From Planctomycetaceae bacterium (lineage in GTDB: Bacteria > Planctomycetota > Planctomycetia > Planctomycetales > Planctomycetaceae), in contig JAGQQG010000003.1 in the NCBI GenBank assembly GCA_020426325.1, forward strand, positions 59,943 through 123,942: a DNA stretch of 64,000 nt, given 5' to 3'. The position numbers and the translations under genes are program-made. Below, one piece after another: positions 42,796-53,072 of the stretch (positions are counted from its first letter, which is position 1; each line of letters begins with the position of its first letter). The notes under the pieces were generated by a model. That model was not told the origin of the DNA, did not search any database, and saw only the letters and a program-made list of their open reading frames with translations.

Positions 42796-44796
42796 TCACT
42801 TACTTGTCATCTGAAGATGCTTGACTTCGTCTCGCCCCGATGCCGGCTGTTCACCCAAGTCGACGACCCGCAGGGTCTCGACGTAGCTCTTCACGAAGTG
42901 ATCAGGTGCAATCTCCTCTCGCAGGAATGCGAGCAGTTCGAGACCGGACTCATTCGACACAAGCACCTGCAGGCAGACCAGCACTCTCGGATGCCCGTTG
43001 CCTGTCGCCACCAGCGACTGTGTACCGGTGTAGGGGACCGACGAGAATCCAATCACTGAGCTATTCAGCAGCCAGTCCTCGAGTCGCTGCTGAATGCTTT
43101 CGTCCGCGATGATCGTCACACGTTCGATCGTAGGGATGCCTCGTTTACGGGCAGCGGTTTCGTCCTTGGACAACGGTCGATGTGCCTCCAGCCCGGTGAG
43201 CGTCAGAGTCAGTCCCTGTTCTTCGAAGTCTCGTTGGAGCTCCTGAAGATTGCCCATCACGCTGTGGTCGACGAGCTTGGTATCGGACAGGTCAAGAATG
43301 ACGTTCTGGCGATGTGTAATGCCGATGTCCTCAATCTGTCTGCGGAAGGGAATCCAGTTGCTGAAAACCGCCGAGTGATGGGCGCGAATCACGCACGTCT
43401 GTTCGTCCTCTTGCGGCTCGATGTCGAGATGGGCCTTAAACAGCGAGTTCACCGGGACGCCGTTCATCAGGTGGATGAAGAACTTGACTCCGATCCCAAT
43501 TGCGATCCCGATGAGCAGATCGGTGGCCAGCACTGCAACCAGCGTCGTCGCGAAGATCACCAACTGCTCCCGGCCCGTCCGGTAGATGTGCATGAATTCG
43601 CTCGGATGTGCCAGTCGGAACCCGGTGTACACGAGCATGGCAGCCAGTGCGGCCAACGGAATGCGATGCAGAAAGGTGGGAATCAGAGCAACGCAGAGCA
43701 ACAGGAACACACCATGCCACATGTCTGCAAAGCGAGTGCGGGCCCCGTTGTCGATGTTCGCCTTGGAACGGACGATCTCGGAGATCATCGGAAGCCCGCC
43801 GACAAACGCACAAAGCAGATTGGCCGTCCCCACTGCCAGCAGGTCGCGGTCCATGTTGGTCTTGCGTTTCCAAGGATCGATAATGTCAACCGCTTTGGCG
43901 CTGAGGACTGACTCCAGACTGCCGATGATGAAGAACATGAATGCCCACTTCCAGGCCTTCATCTGTGAGAGAGCGGAGAACTCGGGGAACGTCACTTCGT
44001 CGAACATGCCGAAGACGCGGTTCGGCATCGAGACCAGATACTGCTCACTCAACTGGTATTTATGTCCCTGCAACACATAGGAGTGTTCATGCATCAGATC
44101 AAAGCCCATCCCCATGGGAACTGCGACCAGCAGCACGACCATGGCAGCAGGAATTGGCTTGAGCAAGGGGACTCTGCGCCCAATCACAGGCCAGAGAAAC
44201 AGAATGAGGATACTGACGAGACCAATCGATGCGATGGCGGGATTGGCTTCGGCGATGAAATGAGGGATCTCACGTAACAGTTCCAGAGGCTCTCCCTTGG
44301 CAGAGACGCCCAGGGCAACCGGGAACTGTTTGGCGATGATGATCACACCGATCGCGGCCAGCATGCCGTGGACGGTTGATGTCGGAAAGAACTCTGCAAA
44401 TTTACCGGTGCGAAACAACGCAAAGATCATCTGCAGAACAGCCGCTGCCACCCCGACCGCGAGTGCCGCCTTGTAGGCTGAGAGGTCTTCAGGCCCCACT
44501 TCACCAGCAAAGCCACTGCCTCCGAAGTCCTCGATGCAACCGATCGCAATCACGATCAAACCGGCTGCCGGACCTTTGATCGTGAGTTCCGAGTTACTGA
44601 TGAACGTGGTCACGATCGATCCGATAATCGCCGTGAAGATACCTGCGAGTGGCGGATACCCGCACGCGAGCGAAATGCCCAGACACAACGGCAGGGCGAT
44701 GAGAAACACCAGAAAGCCGGAGACCATGTCCTGCTTCATGTACTTCGTGAAGCCCGTAACGTTACCGCGGGGGATTTCTGTGGAGGAAGTTGTCAT
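42796..44796 (-). CDS. SulP anion (bicarbonate) transporter with STAS and C-terminal PII-like domain
   Basis: 666 aa, ATG 44796. SulP membrane domain (about 20-445) with about a dozen helices, including '[28 protein letters not shown]' and '[13 protein letters not shown]'. A STAS domain (465-540, '[22 protein letters not shown]') follows, where the usual phosphorylatable Ser position holds D-T-K. The last 90 residues (557-647, '[34 protein letters not shown] ... [21 protein letters not shown]') resemble PII-like/CPII proteins. BicA-type SulP carriers bring in bicarbonate with sodium. It is the last of four genes behind dabA, so bicarbonate is the likely substrate. Confidence 0.9.
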   Translation of the reverse strand: MTTSSTEIPRGNVTGFTKYMKQDMVSGFLVFLIALPLCLGISLACGYPPLAGIFTAIIGSIVTTFISNSELTIKGPAAGLIVIAIGCIEDFGGSGFAGEVGPEDLSAYKAALAVGVAAAVLQMIFALFRTGKFAEFFPTSTVHGMLAAIGVIIIAKQFPVALGVSAKGEPLELLREIPHFIAEANPAIASIGLVSILILFLWPVIGRRVPLLKPIPAAMVVLLVAVPMGMGFDLMHEHSYVLQGHKYQLSEQYLVSMPNRVFGMFDEVTFPEFSALSQMKAWKWAFMFFIIGSLESVLSAKAVDIIDPWKRKTNMDRDLLAVGTANLLCAFVGGLPMISEIVRSKANIDNGARTRFADMWHGVFLLLCVALIPTFLHRIPLAALAAMLVYTGFRLAHPSEFMHIYRTGREQLVIFATTLVAVLATDLLIGIAIGIGVKFFIHLMNGVPVNSLFKAHLDIEPQEDEQTCVIRAHHSAVFSNWIPFRRQIEDIGITHRQNVILDLSDTKLVDHSVMGNLQELQRDFEEQGLTLTLTGLEAHRPLSKDETAARKRGIPTIERVTIIADESIQQRLEDWLLNSSVIGFSSVPYTGTQSLVATGNGHPRVLVCLQVLVSNESGLELLAFLREEIAPDHFVKSYVETLRVVDLGEQPASGRDEVKHLQMTSK

Positions 44797-44904
44797 CAAT
44801 GAATCTCCGAATGTTGCCGCTGGTCCGATGTGATCTGACTGGCTCCTTCCCACCAGGCCGGGTGGAACGGAATCGGTCAGCGAGAATGCAAATGGAATAC
44901 GCTC

Positions 44905-46374
44905 TCATGGATGCACTGGGACATCCCCCAGGATTTGGTCCAAGTCCAGAGCAGAAGACTGTTCCTCCAGTTTTCCCGAGGCGACGACCGGGCGTCTGCG
45001 TGCCTCCAGCAACTCGGTCGCAGCGTGGTATCGTGATTGAACTCCGGGTTGCGGGATTAACCCACCCCCGATGATCAAAGCGGTCAGTGCCAGGATGGAG
45101 AGTCGCTCGGCTGGCCGGGCGCCAAGCGAGATTGACGATGTATGAATCCGTCCGGTGAACAGACGAAAATAGGCAAAGAGCACTGCGATGCCGTTTAAGG
45201 CGGCGGCAAAAACCACGAGCATGCCGACGACGGGATAGACCCCGACCGCACCATCCACGAGCAACTCAGTGCCGACGAAGCCGACGGTTCCGGGGAAACC
45301 GATACTGGCCAGTCCGGTCAGAAGAAAGAAGCCGGCCAGGATGGGCATCTGCTCGTAAAGCCCATGAAAGTCACGCAGCGAAAGTCGTCCTGTCCGTGCC
45401 TCCAACGCTCGTAACGTCAGGCCAAATCCTGCGAGTGACATGCCGACCGACAACCAGACACACAAGCCACCCGTCAACCCGATCGGCGTGACCATCTCCA
45501 ACCCCACGAGGACTAGTGAGGAGTGACTCAGAAACAGATAGCAGAAGAATCGTCGGACCTCGTGCTGGACCAATGCCATCCCGGCCGCGTAGACCGCTGT
45601 GAAGAGTGAGAGGAGCGCGATCGTTCGCAGGGCCCAATCAGGAGCGACCGGCAAAACGAGTCGAACGGCTGCATAGGCACCGGCCATAGGGGTAACAAAC
45701 AGCAGTGCGGTCCCGAACGAGGCGTTCTCAAACAGATCCGTCATCCAGCAATGGACAGGACAGATGCCGCTTCGCAGTAACACCCCTGCTGCCAGCATGG
45801 AGATGGCGATCATGGAATGCTCCGATCGTGGCCCTTCGGCGTCGAGCATACCCCAACCGGCTGCCAGCAGACCGACGCACAATGCCATGTGCAGCACGAA
45901 CGGTCGCGTCGAACGGCCTCGGTGCTGAAGCTCAATCGCGGGAGGAATCATCTGAGCAGCTAACAGGCCAATGATGCCCCACCCCTCACGGCAGGACAGC
46001 ATGGCCATCATCAATGCCAGGGAGGCAAGATTGCCCACAAAGGGAAAACGCCGCACCTTCGTCCGCAGTGTGGCGAGTGGGATGAGGAAGAACAGCAGAG
46101 CCGTCAAAGGGAGGAGGGGAGCACTCAACTCATCAACAACTAGAACATCTTGTCCCAAGAGCGGTGTGATGATGTCCCAGTGATCGTGAGCCTCGAAGGT
46201 GTGAAGCGTATGAAAATCCTGCCATGTGCTGAATGCAAAGAACAGCGTCAGGCCAGCGACAACGATCGTCCGGCGTCGTGCCTGTTCAGGATCACGGACA
46301 GACCAGACCATCAGCGCTCCGAGGACCGGAGTGATGATGGACAGTTCCAGCCAGGGGAGATGAAGTTCGGGCAT
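44905..46374 (-). CDS. NuoM/NuoN-like proton-conducting membrane subunit
   Basis: 489 aa, about 13-14 membrane segments of the Nuo L/M/N antiporter family: '[22 protein letters not shown]', '[16 protein letters not shown]', '[21 protein letters not shown]'. In that last motif the family's catalytic Lys (AVKxPxxPxHxW in NuoM) is Arg. It starts three bases after the dabB stop and so is translated as part of the operon. A second Nuo-type subunit in a dab operon is uncommon; it may widen the proton or sodium path of the DabAB complex. It is followed by sulP after 108 bp. Confidence 0.85.
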   Translation of the reverse strand: MPELHLPWLELSIITPVLGALMVWSVRDPEQARRRTIVVAGLTLFFAFSTWQDFHTLHTFEAHDHWDIITPLLGQDVLVVDELSAPLLPLTALLFFLIPLATLRTKVRRFPFVGNLASLALMMAMLSCREGWGIIGLLAAQMIPPAIELQHRGRSTRPFVLHMALCVGLLAAGWGMLDAEGPRSEHSMIAISMLAAGVLLRSGICPVHCWMTDLFENASFGTALLFVTPMAGAYAAVRLVLPVAPDWALRTIALLSLFTAVYAAGMALVQHEVRRFFCYLFLSHSSLVLVGLEMVTPIGLTGGLCVWLSVGMSLAGFGLTLRALEARTGRLSLRDFHGLYEQMPILAGFFLLTGLASIGFPGTVGFVGTELLVDGAVGVYPVVGMLVVFAAALNGIAVLFAYFRLFTGRIHTSSISLGARPAERLSILALTALIIGGGLIPQPGVQSRYHAATELLEARRRPVVASGKLEEQSSALDLDQILGDVPVHP

Positions 46375-46377
46375 CAG

Positions 46378-47772
46378 TTACATCTCCATCTGTTCGACAA
46401 CGTGCGGCTGAGCTTCCACCACATCCGATTCACGTGATTGTCCACCTGCAAGGAAATCCGTCCATCGACGTTCCATCCCGTCACACCATTCAAAGATGGC
46501 CTGAAAGGGAGCGACGATGTATTCGTTGAGAAAGCTGTCGAAGTACCCCCGTTCAAAGGCAAATCGATACCACCAGACACGTGTGGTGGGTGACAGCCGC
46601 TGCTGCCAGGACGAAGGATGACTGTGAAGTCGCCCTCCGATGGCGTTCTCCATCGTTTGATAATCACGAAGCAATGTTGGGGCACGCAGCAACTGTAAGG
46701 TTCGCAGGCAGGCATGCCCGATGATGTGAATCAAGGCGATATATCGAAGCCCAAAACCGATCTCGGCCACAATGATGCCCACCTGCGTGAGTGAGGCGTA
46801 TGCCAGTGAACTCTTGATATCCGATTGCACGCGAGCTGTGATGGCCGCGTAGAGTGCTGTCGTCAGTCCCATGAGTACGACTAACACGGACAGAAGCACG
46901 GATTGCTCGAGAATCGGGCTGACTCGCAACAACAGAAATGCACCGAGATGCACAGACAGCGCCCCATAGAAGATGGCACTCGACGGCGTCGGACCTTCCA
47001 TGGCCCGTGGCAGCCAGCCGGAAAAGGGGATCATCGCGGACTTGCCTGCGGCAGCGATCAGCAGCAGGGCACCGACAAATATCGCTTGGCCCCCGGTCAA
47101 AGCGGCTTTCCCAGCGGGCCAGGGGCCGGACCCCATCAGCACGGAGAAGTCTCCCTCTCCCGTCAGGTGATGCATTGCGACAGCTGCGATCAGAAACGCG
47201 GCATCAGCAAGTCGATAGACCGTCCAGACCCGTAGCCCATTGATGACCGGTGATGGCCGCTCGTGGAAGTAGGCCACCAGGAGTGCCGAGGAGAGGCCGA
47301 CCAGTTCCCAGCCGAGAAAGAGAACCTCGATGGTCCCTGCCAGTGAGGTCACGATCATGCCCAGCATGAAGAACGCATAGCAGAGCGAAAAGCGATTATA
47401 GCCGCGTTCACGATGGAGATAGCGAGTCGTAAACGCCCCCACGGTTCCTCCGAGGACGTACGAAAGGATCACGAAAGGCACCGATAACCGATCGAAGACG
47501 AACTTGAGATGAAAATGAAAATGCTGCTGAGGAATGGTCACGAGGTTGCCAAGTTCGATCGGCACAAAACGTGTGTTCAACGTCAGCATCATGACAAGCA
47601 TGACGACAGCCGCAGCCAGTCCTGTGCTCACACAGACCTGAGACAGTCGGCTGGTCCATGTTTCTCCCAATGGACGGTTGACCAACGTGGAGAGTCCCAA
47701 TGTCGCCAGCAGGATCGCAGGCGGGAGAATAACCAGGATTCCCAACAATGTCATAAAATGATCCAGGCTCAT
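46378..47772 (-). CDS. dabB: DabB, NuoL-like membrane subunit of DIC transporter
   Basis: 464 aa, about 13 membrane segments. Conserved proton-channel residues are visible: Glu in '[18 protein letters not shown]' and Lys in '[27 protein letters not shown]', plus '[17 protein letters not shown]' with its His-bearing helix '[16 protein letters not shown]'. DabB couples cation flow to CO2 hydration by DabA. It starts three bases after the dabA stop and ends three bases before the next gene, a tight operon. A long cytoplasmic tail follows at the C-terminus. Confidence 0.9.
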   Translation of the reverse strand: MSLDHFMTLLGILVILPPAILLATLGLSTLVNRPLGETWTSRLSQVCVSTGLAAAVVMLVMMLTLNTRFVPIELGNLVTIPQQHFHFHLKFVFDRLSVPFVILSYVLGGTVGAFTTRYLHRERGYNRFSLCYAFFMLGMIVTSLAGTIEVLFLGWELVGLSSALLVAYFHERPSPVINGLRVWTVYRLADAAFLIAAVAMHHLTGEGDFSVLMGSGPWPAGKAALTGGQAIFVGALLLIAAAGKSAMIPFSGWLPRAMEGPTPSSAIFYGALSVHLGAFLLLRVSPILEQSVLLSVLVVLMGLTTALYAAITARVQSDIKSSLAYASLTQVGIIVAEIGFGLRYIALIHIIGHACLRTLQLLRAPTLLRDYQTMENAIGGRLHSHPSSWQQRLSPTTRVWWYRFAFERGYFDSFLNEYIVAPFQAIFEWCDGMERRWTDFLAGGQSRESDVVEAQPHVVEQMEM

Positions 47773-47775
47773 CGC

Positions 47776-50700
47776 TCAGGCACCTCCCTGCTGGGCAAAA
47801 CGTCCGGTCGTAACGACACCTGAGCTGCCATTCTTGATCGAGGCAAATCCGAGATTTTCGCGCCAACCCCGATACCAGTCTTGCGAGGACCCGACAAACG
47901 GAAGCTCATGCGTTTGCGGAACGTACGGTTCGAATCGGCCGCTTCGGAAGACGTGGATTTGCGAAGAGTGTGGATCGAGAGTGGCGAGATAAACCCAGTT
48001 ATTGACGCACAGTTTTCGGATGTCCTCATTGTCTTCCATAATGCGTAACATGGCATCCGGCGTTGATTCGATGAGGAAGACTTGCCGGATCGGTTCGTGA
48101 ATCTCGATCATCTGTTGTGACAGCCCCGGACGCAGATCGCTCGCGGCACCCGACATCACTCCGAGGAGTGATGTGACATTGTGTGGCAGCTTTGACCCGC
48201 ACCCCCAGCCTTCCGGGTCAACACAGGAGAAGTAATACTCCAGGCTGATCCCCGCACAGACAGGCACAGCCGGTTGCAGGATGCGTTCGAGAATCGTTGA
48301 GTTCGCATCGTCCTGCACTGGATCATACGATGCCAGAAAGGCACGCCGATCGAGGAACAGGCCTCGAAATCGCCATCGGCGTCCGACAATCGTGACAGCG
48401 TTCGTGGCGTGGTTGTATTCCGGCCGGGCCTGTGACAGATCGACTGATCGACCTTCAACATGCTTGAGGGCTTGCGGAGGAGTCAGCGAGAGTTTGGCAG
48501 ACTCGAAGCGACGACAACGTTCGTGGGCGTTCCGCTGGCGAGCTTGATCAATGCAAGTCTTCGCACGGTCAAAATCATGTCGGTGCGATGTCGGCAGACG
48601 GTCCAAATCAAAGTACATCACGCTGTCATCACAGGTGTTGTGGTATGTGCCGACGAAGACGGTTGTCTCCGGAATCGGCAGGCCACGGTCGGCAAGCATC
48701 CGACGGATTCGCGGGTCGTTCGCCATCTGAGCGAACGCGCGGGCGTTCGGACCACCGCGTCCCCCAGCACAGGCACCACAGTTGTAGGCTGATTCGTGAG
48801 GGTTGTTCAGGCTCGATGATCCATGTCCCGTGAAGATCACTAACCGAGCGAAGTTCGATGTCAGACCGATGTCGCGCAATACACGCTCGACAATTCCAGC
48901 CATCTCGTTGATCGAATATCCAAGGTGTCCTTCATCCGGCCCGGGATCAGGCTCGACTCTTTCCAGCGTCAGCTGAGTGATGGGGGGAGTTCGGACGAAT
49001 CCCCCAAACAATTTCACCATCTCTGACGTCGTTCTCGGAGCAAGCACGCGGGCCACGAGTGGAATCGACGCGACCGCTCCCAGAACACCGGTGAGGATAC
49101 CGCCCCAGAAAGTGCGACTCCCCTGATGAAGATGATGAGAAGCAGTTCCGAGTGCGCGCCTCACTTCTGTCCGACGGCGATGGGTTCCCTCGAACGAGTA
49201 GGCGACTTCTTCGCAGACATAGTGACTCGGCTTGATCACGACCGGGCAGAGGGGCAGATAGTAGGCATCCGCAGCACCGCGATAGTACATGGCGACCGCG
49301 AAGAACCCTGCAAACCCGAATGTCTCGCAGTCTTGTGCGATCTCTTCCAGGTGTCTGCGGTAGGATTCCTCACGGTCGTCAATGCAACAGACGACCTGGA
49401 ACGCAGGCGTGTCGTCGGGCTCACGAGTCCGCTGGGAATGCACGGCGACTGCATCCAACAGACTAACGTTATACTTTCGCTCGTAAGCCAGCTGATAGAC
49501 TCGACGACGCTGCAAGCTGGAGAACGATTCAATCTCGCGGATCAGTTTTCTCCAAACCGATTGCGAAAGTTCGTGGAGTTGATGGGGTTCCCACCCGCGC
49601 ACCTGGGCCAATTGAAACACCAAATAGGCCCGAGTTTCGACCTCTGCATGCGATGACCTGTGTAGCCTCTGTCCAAGAGTGGAACTCAGTTCACAAAGAG
49701 GACCACGAAAGCCGACCCGCCTCGCAAAATACGCTGCTGAGAAGCGGTCCAGAATGAGACGAATCGCCAGAAAGTCGATGAGACTTCCCTGAGGGGCGGG
49801 ATGTTCGACACGATCACCGCGCGTCTCCATCTGCCAGATCATTCCGGCAAACCCGCGGAGCGCTAACAGGGTCTGCGTAATGAATTCTTCACGGGAATCT
49901 TCGTCCACTCCAAAGAGATCCAGGGACTCCTGAATGGACTCCAGCGCTGAAACCTGCTGAAGGTGCAGTCGCTGAAGTTCCTTTCCCAGACCGCGCATCC
50001 AACGATCCGGGGGGCCTCCCGCATGACGATCAACTTCGATGAATGCGTGGTAGAGCCCGGCCTCGCGATTCGGGAGAGGCCAATCGGCAAACCCCTGATC
50101 GAGAAAGGCAGCACAGAATCGGATCAACAATTCATGAACCGGTCGATCCGCATCTTCACCGGTCACATCCAATAGCAGATCGCGGGGACGTACGGGCAGA
50201 TGTCGCTCCGGGTTCTCAGGCTCGACGCCTTCCACACCGTCTCGGCAGATCCACCACAGCAGGTGCAGGGTGAACGCCTCCCAGATTGCATCATCCCATT
50301 TTTCGACATTGGATTGACCAAACAATTCGAAGACACGCGTGACCGGATCGCTCCCTGGATGACTTTGATCAGATGTCCCATGCCCCTGTCTGCCGTTCGT
50401 CAGTTCGCGCATCACCCACTGTTTCGTTGCAGCGATGATCTCACTCCTCAGAACGAGGGGCGTCTCTTCCCGGAACTTCCTGAGGGCGTCGGTTTCTTCG
50501 ACGGCCCACCTCAATTCGTGGAGCGATCCCGTCTGCAGCGGATGCTCCAGCATGGCCATCCGCAAGTGAAATCGGGTTCCCAGTGAGCCGATGAGTTCAT
50601 CGGCCTCTTCACTAAGATCCTCGATGAGTACCGCTTCGAGATCCTGAGGACGGATGCGTCCTCGTGTGACCTCTTCCCGAAACCGTTCTTCCGGGAGATA

Positions 50701-50919
50701 AGGGCGACACCCGAAGACCTCCGCCCCCAATCGAACAGCCACATCGAAGGGAAGGTCCTCAAACGCATGCAGCGTATTGTGATGCACGAAGGCCGTGATC
50801 GCACCTTGAGACGGCAAAACGTGAGCCGCATGCTCAATCAGGTGCTTGAGAGTTGAGTGGTCCGTATCTGCAGCATTGTCGACAGAGGAACCTTCACCGC
50901 AGGTCGAAGACTGGGACAT
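47776..50919 (-). CDS. dabA: DabA, zinc-dependent CO2-hydrating subunit of DIC transporter (UPF0753/DUF2309)
   Basis: 1047 aa. DabA has a beta-carbonic-anhydrase-like zinc site: Cys512 and Asp514 in 'VVCCIDDREES', His699 in 'IFTGHGSSSLNN' and Cys714 in 'YNCGACAGGRGG'. The spacing His to Cys (15 residues) matches the characterised C351/D353/H524/C539 set. The N-terminus ('GAITAFVHHNTLHAFEDLPFDVAV') is also typical of the family. With DabB it hydrates CO2 vectorially and traps bicarbonate in the cell. It is the first gene of the four-gene operon. ATG 50919; a candidate sigma-54 promoter lies about 100 bp upstream. Confidence 0.93.
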   Translation of the reverse strand: MSQSSTCGEGSSVDNAADTDHSTLKHLIEHAAHVLPSQGAITAFVHHNTLHAFEDLPFDVAVRLGAEVFGCRPYLPEERFREEVTRGRIRPQDLEAVLIEDLSEEADELIGSLGTRFHLRMAMLEHPLQTGSLHELRWAVEETDALRKFREETPLVLRSEIIAATKQWVMRELTNGRQGHGTSDQSHPGSDPVTRVFELFGQSNVEKWDDAIWEAFTLHLLWWICRDGVEGVEPENPERHLPVRPRDLLLDVTGEDADRPVHELLIRFCAAFLDQGFADWPLPNREAGLYHAFIEVDRHAGGPPDRWMRGLGKELQRLHLQQVSALESIQESLDLFGVDEDSREEFITQTLLALRGFAGMIWQMETRGDRVEHPAPQGSLIDFLAIRLILDRFSAAYFARRVGFRGPLCELSSTLGQRLHRSSHAEVETRAYLVFQLAQVRGWEPHQLHELSQSVWRKLIREIESFSSLQRRRVYQLAYERKYNVSLLDAVAVHSQRTREPDDTPAFQVVCCIDDREESYRRHLEEIAQDCETFGFAGFFAVAMYYRGAADAYYLPLCPVVIKPSHYVCEEVAYSFEGTHRRRTEVRRALGTASHHLHQGSRTFWGGILTGVLGAVASIPLVARVLAPRTTSEMVKLFGGFVRTPPITQLTLERVEPDPGPDEGHLGYSINEMAGIVERVLRDIGLTSNFARLVIFTGHGSSSLNNPHESAYNCGACAGGRGGPNARAFAQMANDPRIRRMLADRGLPIPETTVFVGTYHNTCDDSVMYFDLDRLPTSHRHDFDRAKTCIDQARQRNAHERCRRFESAKLSLTPPQALKHVEGRSVDLSQARPEYNHATNAVTIVGRRWRFRGLFLDRRAFLASYDPVQDDANSTILERILQPAVPVCAGISLEYYFSCVDPEGWGCGSKLPHNVTSLLGVMSGAASDLRPGLSQQMIEIHEPIRQVFLIESTPDAMLRIMEDNEDIRKLCVNNWVYLATLDPHSSQIHVFRSGRFEPYVPQTHELPFVGSSQDWYRGWRENLGFASIKNGSSGVVTTGRFAQQGGA

Positions 50920-51017
50920 CGGGTAGACCTGATCGCTCTCTCAATGTTGGCCAGTGCCATCGAGGAAGAGCATCCATCGTGCAATCTCCTTCAGGCACAT
51001 GTGCAAAACTTATCGCA

Positions 51018-51034
51018 AAGCACATTCTATGCCT
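51018..51034 (-). promoter_or_regulatory. candidate sigma-54 promoter of the dab operon
   Basis: On the minus strand, AGGCATAGAATGTGCTT has GG (51033-51032) and GC (51021-51020) at the invariant 10-bp spacing and matches about 8 of 12 conserved positions of TGGCAC-N5-TTGC. The start site would be near 51008, about 90 bp before the dabA ATG. The operator centred at 51126 would then lie near -118, a usual enhancer distance. The match is weaker than at groEL1. Confidence 0.45.
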
Positions 51035-51108
51035 GAATGAATCACAATATGATCAGGCCGATTTTGCTGCTGGATAACAACATGCGGCCTTTTGACGAGA
51101 AATTCGCA

Positions 51109-51143
51109 TGCATTCGATTGCAGAACGCGTGCAGTAATCTGCA
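51109..51143. promoter_or_regulatory. phased TGCA operator, dab side
   Basis: Four TGCA words start at 51109, 51119, 51130 and 51140, i.e. spacing 10, 11 and 10. They make two TGCA-N6-TGCA units 21 bp apart (two helical turns). The second is the perfect palindrome GTGCAG-TAAT-CTGCAC (51129-51144). The identical spacing recurs at 51641. A Fis-HTH, NtrC-type activator is a natural candidate ligand. Confidence 0.7.
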
Positions 51144-51640
51144 CATGCGTTCCCGGATGACAGCGATAAAAAAAACCGTCTTCACGAATGTTGCCTCTTT
51201 CCAAGGAACCCTGCAATCCCGTCTCCGAGCCTGAGAACTCGAGTTGTTTGTCAGAGCACAGAAGATCATTGGACGGATCAATAAGACGAATGCCAGCAGC
51301 AGAGGAAAAAGCATTGGATCTGAAATTGCTCGGTTTCGCTCCTCGATCGGAATTCACCTTGAATCACGTATACCTGCATACAGAGTCCGCCCTCAGTTGG
51401 TCGCACGGAAGTTGCAGCCAAGTCTTGTCGATTGAGCACGAGACCAAGACGAAACTAACAGAAGTGGTATCTGCCATGTAAAAGCATCGGCTTGTCACCT
51501 TCAACCAGATTCTGATTGCCATCAACCGTCATTGTTATCATTCTCGCCATCAGCGAGAGTTGACCGGTGATCCAGGACTTGCTGCACTTTTCAGAACTAC
51601 GTAAACCTCATTGGTAAAGTGAGTTACGCCTACCTGACCG

Positions 51641-51675
51641 TGCAGCCACTTGCAGGGACAGTGCAAGTTCCTGCA
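51641..51675. promoter_or_regulatory. phased TGCA operator, kinase side
   Basis: TGCA words start at 51641, 51651, 51662 and 51672, the same 10-11-10 spacing as at 51109. The second unit is GTGCA-N6-TGCAC (51661-51676). It lies 41 bp upstream of the kinase ATG, close enough to control that gene by autoregulation. No -24/-12 element is evident between it and the gene, so it may act on a different promoter or as a repressor site. Confidence 0.7.
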
Positions 51676-51716
51676 CAATGGTCTTGGTGTCTCTGAAAGA
51701 GATCGGAAAACGATAA

Positions 51717-53072
51717 ATGTTTCATGTCGGTGAAACCAAGACGCCTCTCGGGTCGAAATGGGCCATCTGGGGTTTAGCCATTTTGAGTCTGACTGCCCTG
51801 ATCTTTACAGCTTGGATTCTGACTGACTTCCAGCGCGAACAGGAGATTCTGAAGGAGATCACCAAACATCTGCCCGCGAGTGATCTGGCCGAAGCCAGAG
51901 AACTCGCTGGAGAATTACAGCTTCAAATTCGTCTCTCGGCCCTGCTGATTCTCAACCTGATCGCGTCGGGGGTCGCTCTGACGATGCTGGCGCGGGCCTA
52001 CATCACCAGCGAACGATCGCTCCGTGAAGTCAAAGTGATGGCGACAGACATCCTGGCCAGCATGGACCAGGGCGTCATCACGACGGACCGCGATGCCAGA
52101 ATCCTCAGCATCAACCCGCGTGGTTTTGAGATTCTTGATCCAAACAAAGTGAAGATTGGCATGGCATTGGCTGATCTGACTGATCAACACAAAACGCTCG
52201 ACCGGATCTGTGGTGAAGTCCTGGAAACTTTTCATGCTGTTCGTGACCGGGATTACGTGGCCACACAAGCTGGACATGTCAGAACGTTTCGTACGGGTTG
52301 CAGTTTGTTGAGAGACGACAAAGAACGACTTCTGGGAACGGTGATTCATGTGCGAGACGTCACCGAAAAGGCGCTGATGGAACAGCGGCTGCGACGGATG
52401 GAACGTTACATGGGACTCGGATCGCTGGCAGCCGGTCTGCAGCACGAAATCAAAAATCCACTCAGCGCTCTTTCGTTACATGTTCAACTGCTCTCGGAGG
52501 CACTTGCAGATCAGGGAGCGTCTGTCGAAGTCAGGGAGATCCTGAATGTTTTGAATACTGAAGTTCGCAGGATCACGGGAGTCCTGGAAGGATTTCGTGA
52601 TTTCGCTTCCGTTTCGCAACTGTGTCAATCCAATGTCGACTTCCGCAACCTTGTCGAGAAGCTCGTACGGCTCATCGAGCCGCAAGCGCTTCAACAACAT
52701 GTTCGAATCGAAACCCGGTTCGCAGAAGATCTGCCCGAAACTGTCAGGGCCGATTCCGGACGCATGGAGCAGGTGCTCCTCAACTTGATGGTGAATGCAC
52801 TGAACGCGATGCCTGACGGGGGCATCCTGACAATTCGACTGAACTCCTCTCCAGATTTCGTCACGATGGATGTCTGCGACACGGGATGTGGAATCCCTGA
52901 TGATCTCCGCGAAAGGATTTTTGATCCGTACTTCACAACACGCAACACCGGAACCGGCATGGGACTTGCCCTGTCCGACAAGATCGTTCGTCAACACGAC
53001 GGAACTATTGAACTGAACACTGGACCTGAAGGCACTGTTTTCTCAGTGTCGCTTCCACGAAACGAGACCTGA
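51717..53072 (+). CDS. NtrB-like membrane sensor histidine kinase (PAS-HisKA-HATPase)
   Basis: 451 aa. Two membrane helices (about 16-36 and 72-94) enclose a short, about 35-residue extracytoplasmic helical loop. A PAS domain (about 105-215, 'DQGVITTDRDARILSINPRG') is followed by HisKA with the phospho-acceptor His243 ('GLQHEIKNPLSAL') and an HATPase with N360 ('NLMVNALNAMPDGG'), 'DTGCGIP' and 'TGTGMGLALS'. Its stop overlaps the start of the response regulator by one base (TGATG), so they are translated together. The signal is unknown. The small sensing loop suggests the PAS domain or membrane is the sensor. Confidence 0.94.
   Translation: MFHVGETKTPLGSKWAIWGLAILSLTALIFTAWILTDFQREQEILKEITKHLPASDLAEARELAGELQLQIRLSALLILNLIASGVALTMLARAYITSERSLREVKVMATDILASMDQGVITTDRDARILSINPRGFEILDPNKVKIGMALADLTDQHKTLDRICGEVLETFHAVRDRDYVATQAGHVRTFRTGCSLLRDDKERLLGTVIHVRDVTEKALMEQRLRRMERYMGLGSLAAGLQHEIKNPLSALSLHVQLLSEALADQGASVEVREILNVLNTEVRRITGVLEGFRDFASVSQLCQSNVDFRNLVEKLVRLIEPQALQQHVRIETRFAEDLPETVRADSGRMEQVLLNLMVNALNAMPDGGILTIRLNSSPDFVTMDVCDTGCGIPDDLRERIFDPYFTTRNTGTGMGLALSDKIVRQHDGTIELNTGPEGTVFSVSLPRNET

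Larger units (their letters stand above)
50920..51716. promoter_or_regulatory. regulatory intergenic region between dabA and the ntrBC-like pair
   Basis: 797 bp with no gene I can support; short frames at 51042-51314 (minus) and 51188-51481 (plus) have no family and atypical composition. It contains two identical-geometry operators (51109-51143 and 51641-51675), a sigma-54-like element on the minus strand (51020-51033), and a GCACATGTGC palindrome (50995-51004). Confidence 0.7.

Noticed and set aside
51042..51481. Two short frames (51042-51314 minus, 51188-51481 plus) in the dab/ntrBC gap
   Set aside because: No ribosome site, no recognisable residues, and they overlap the regulatory elements.
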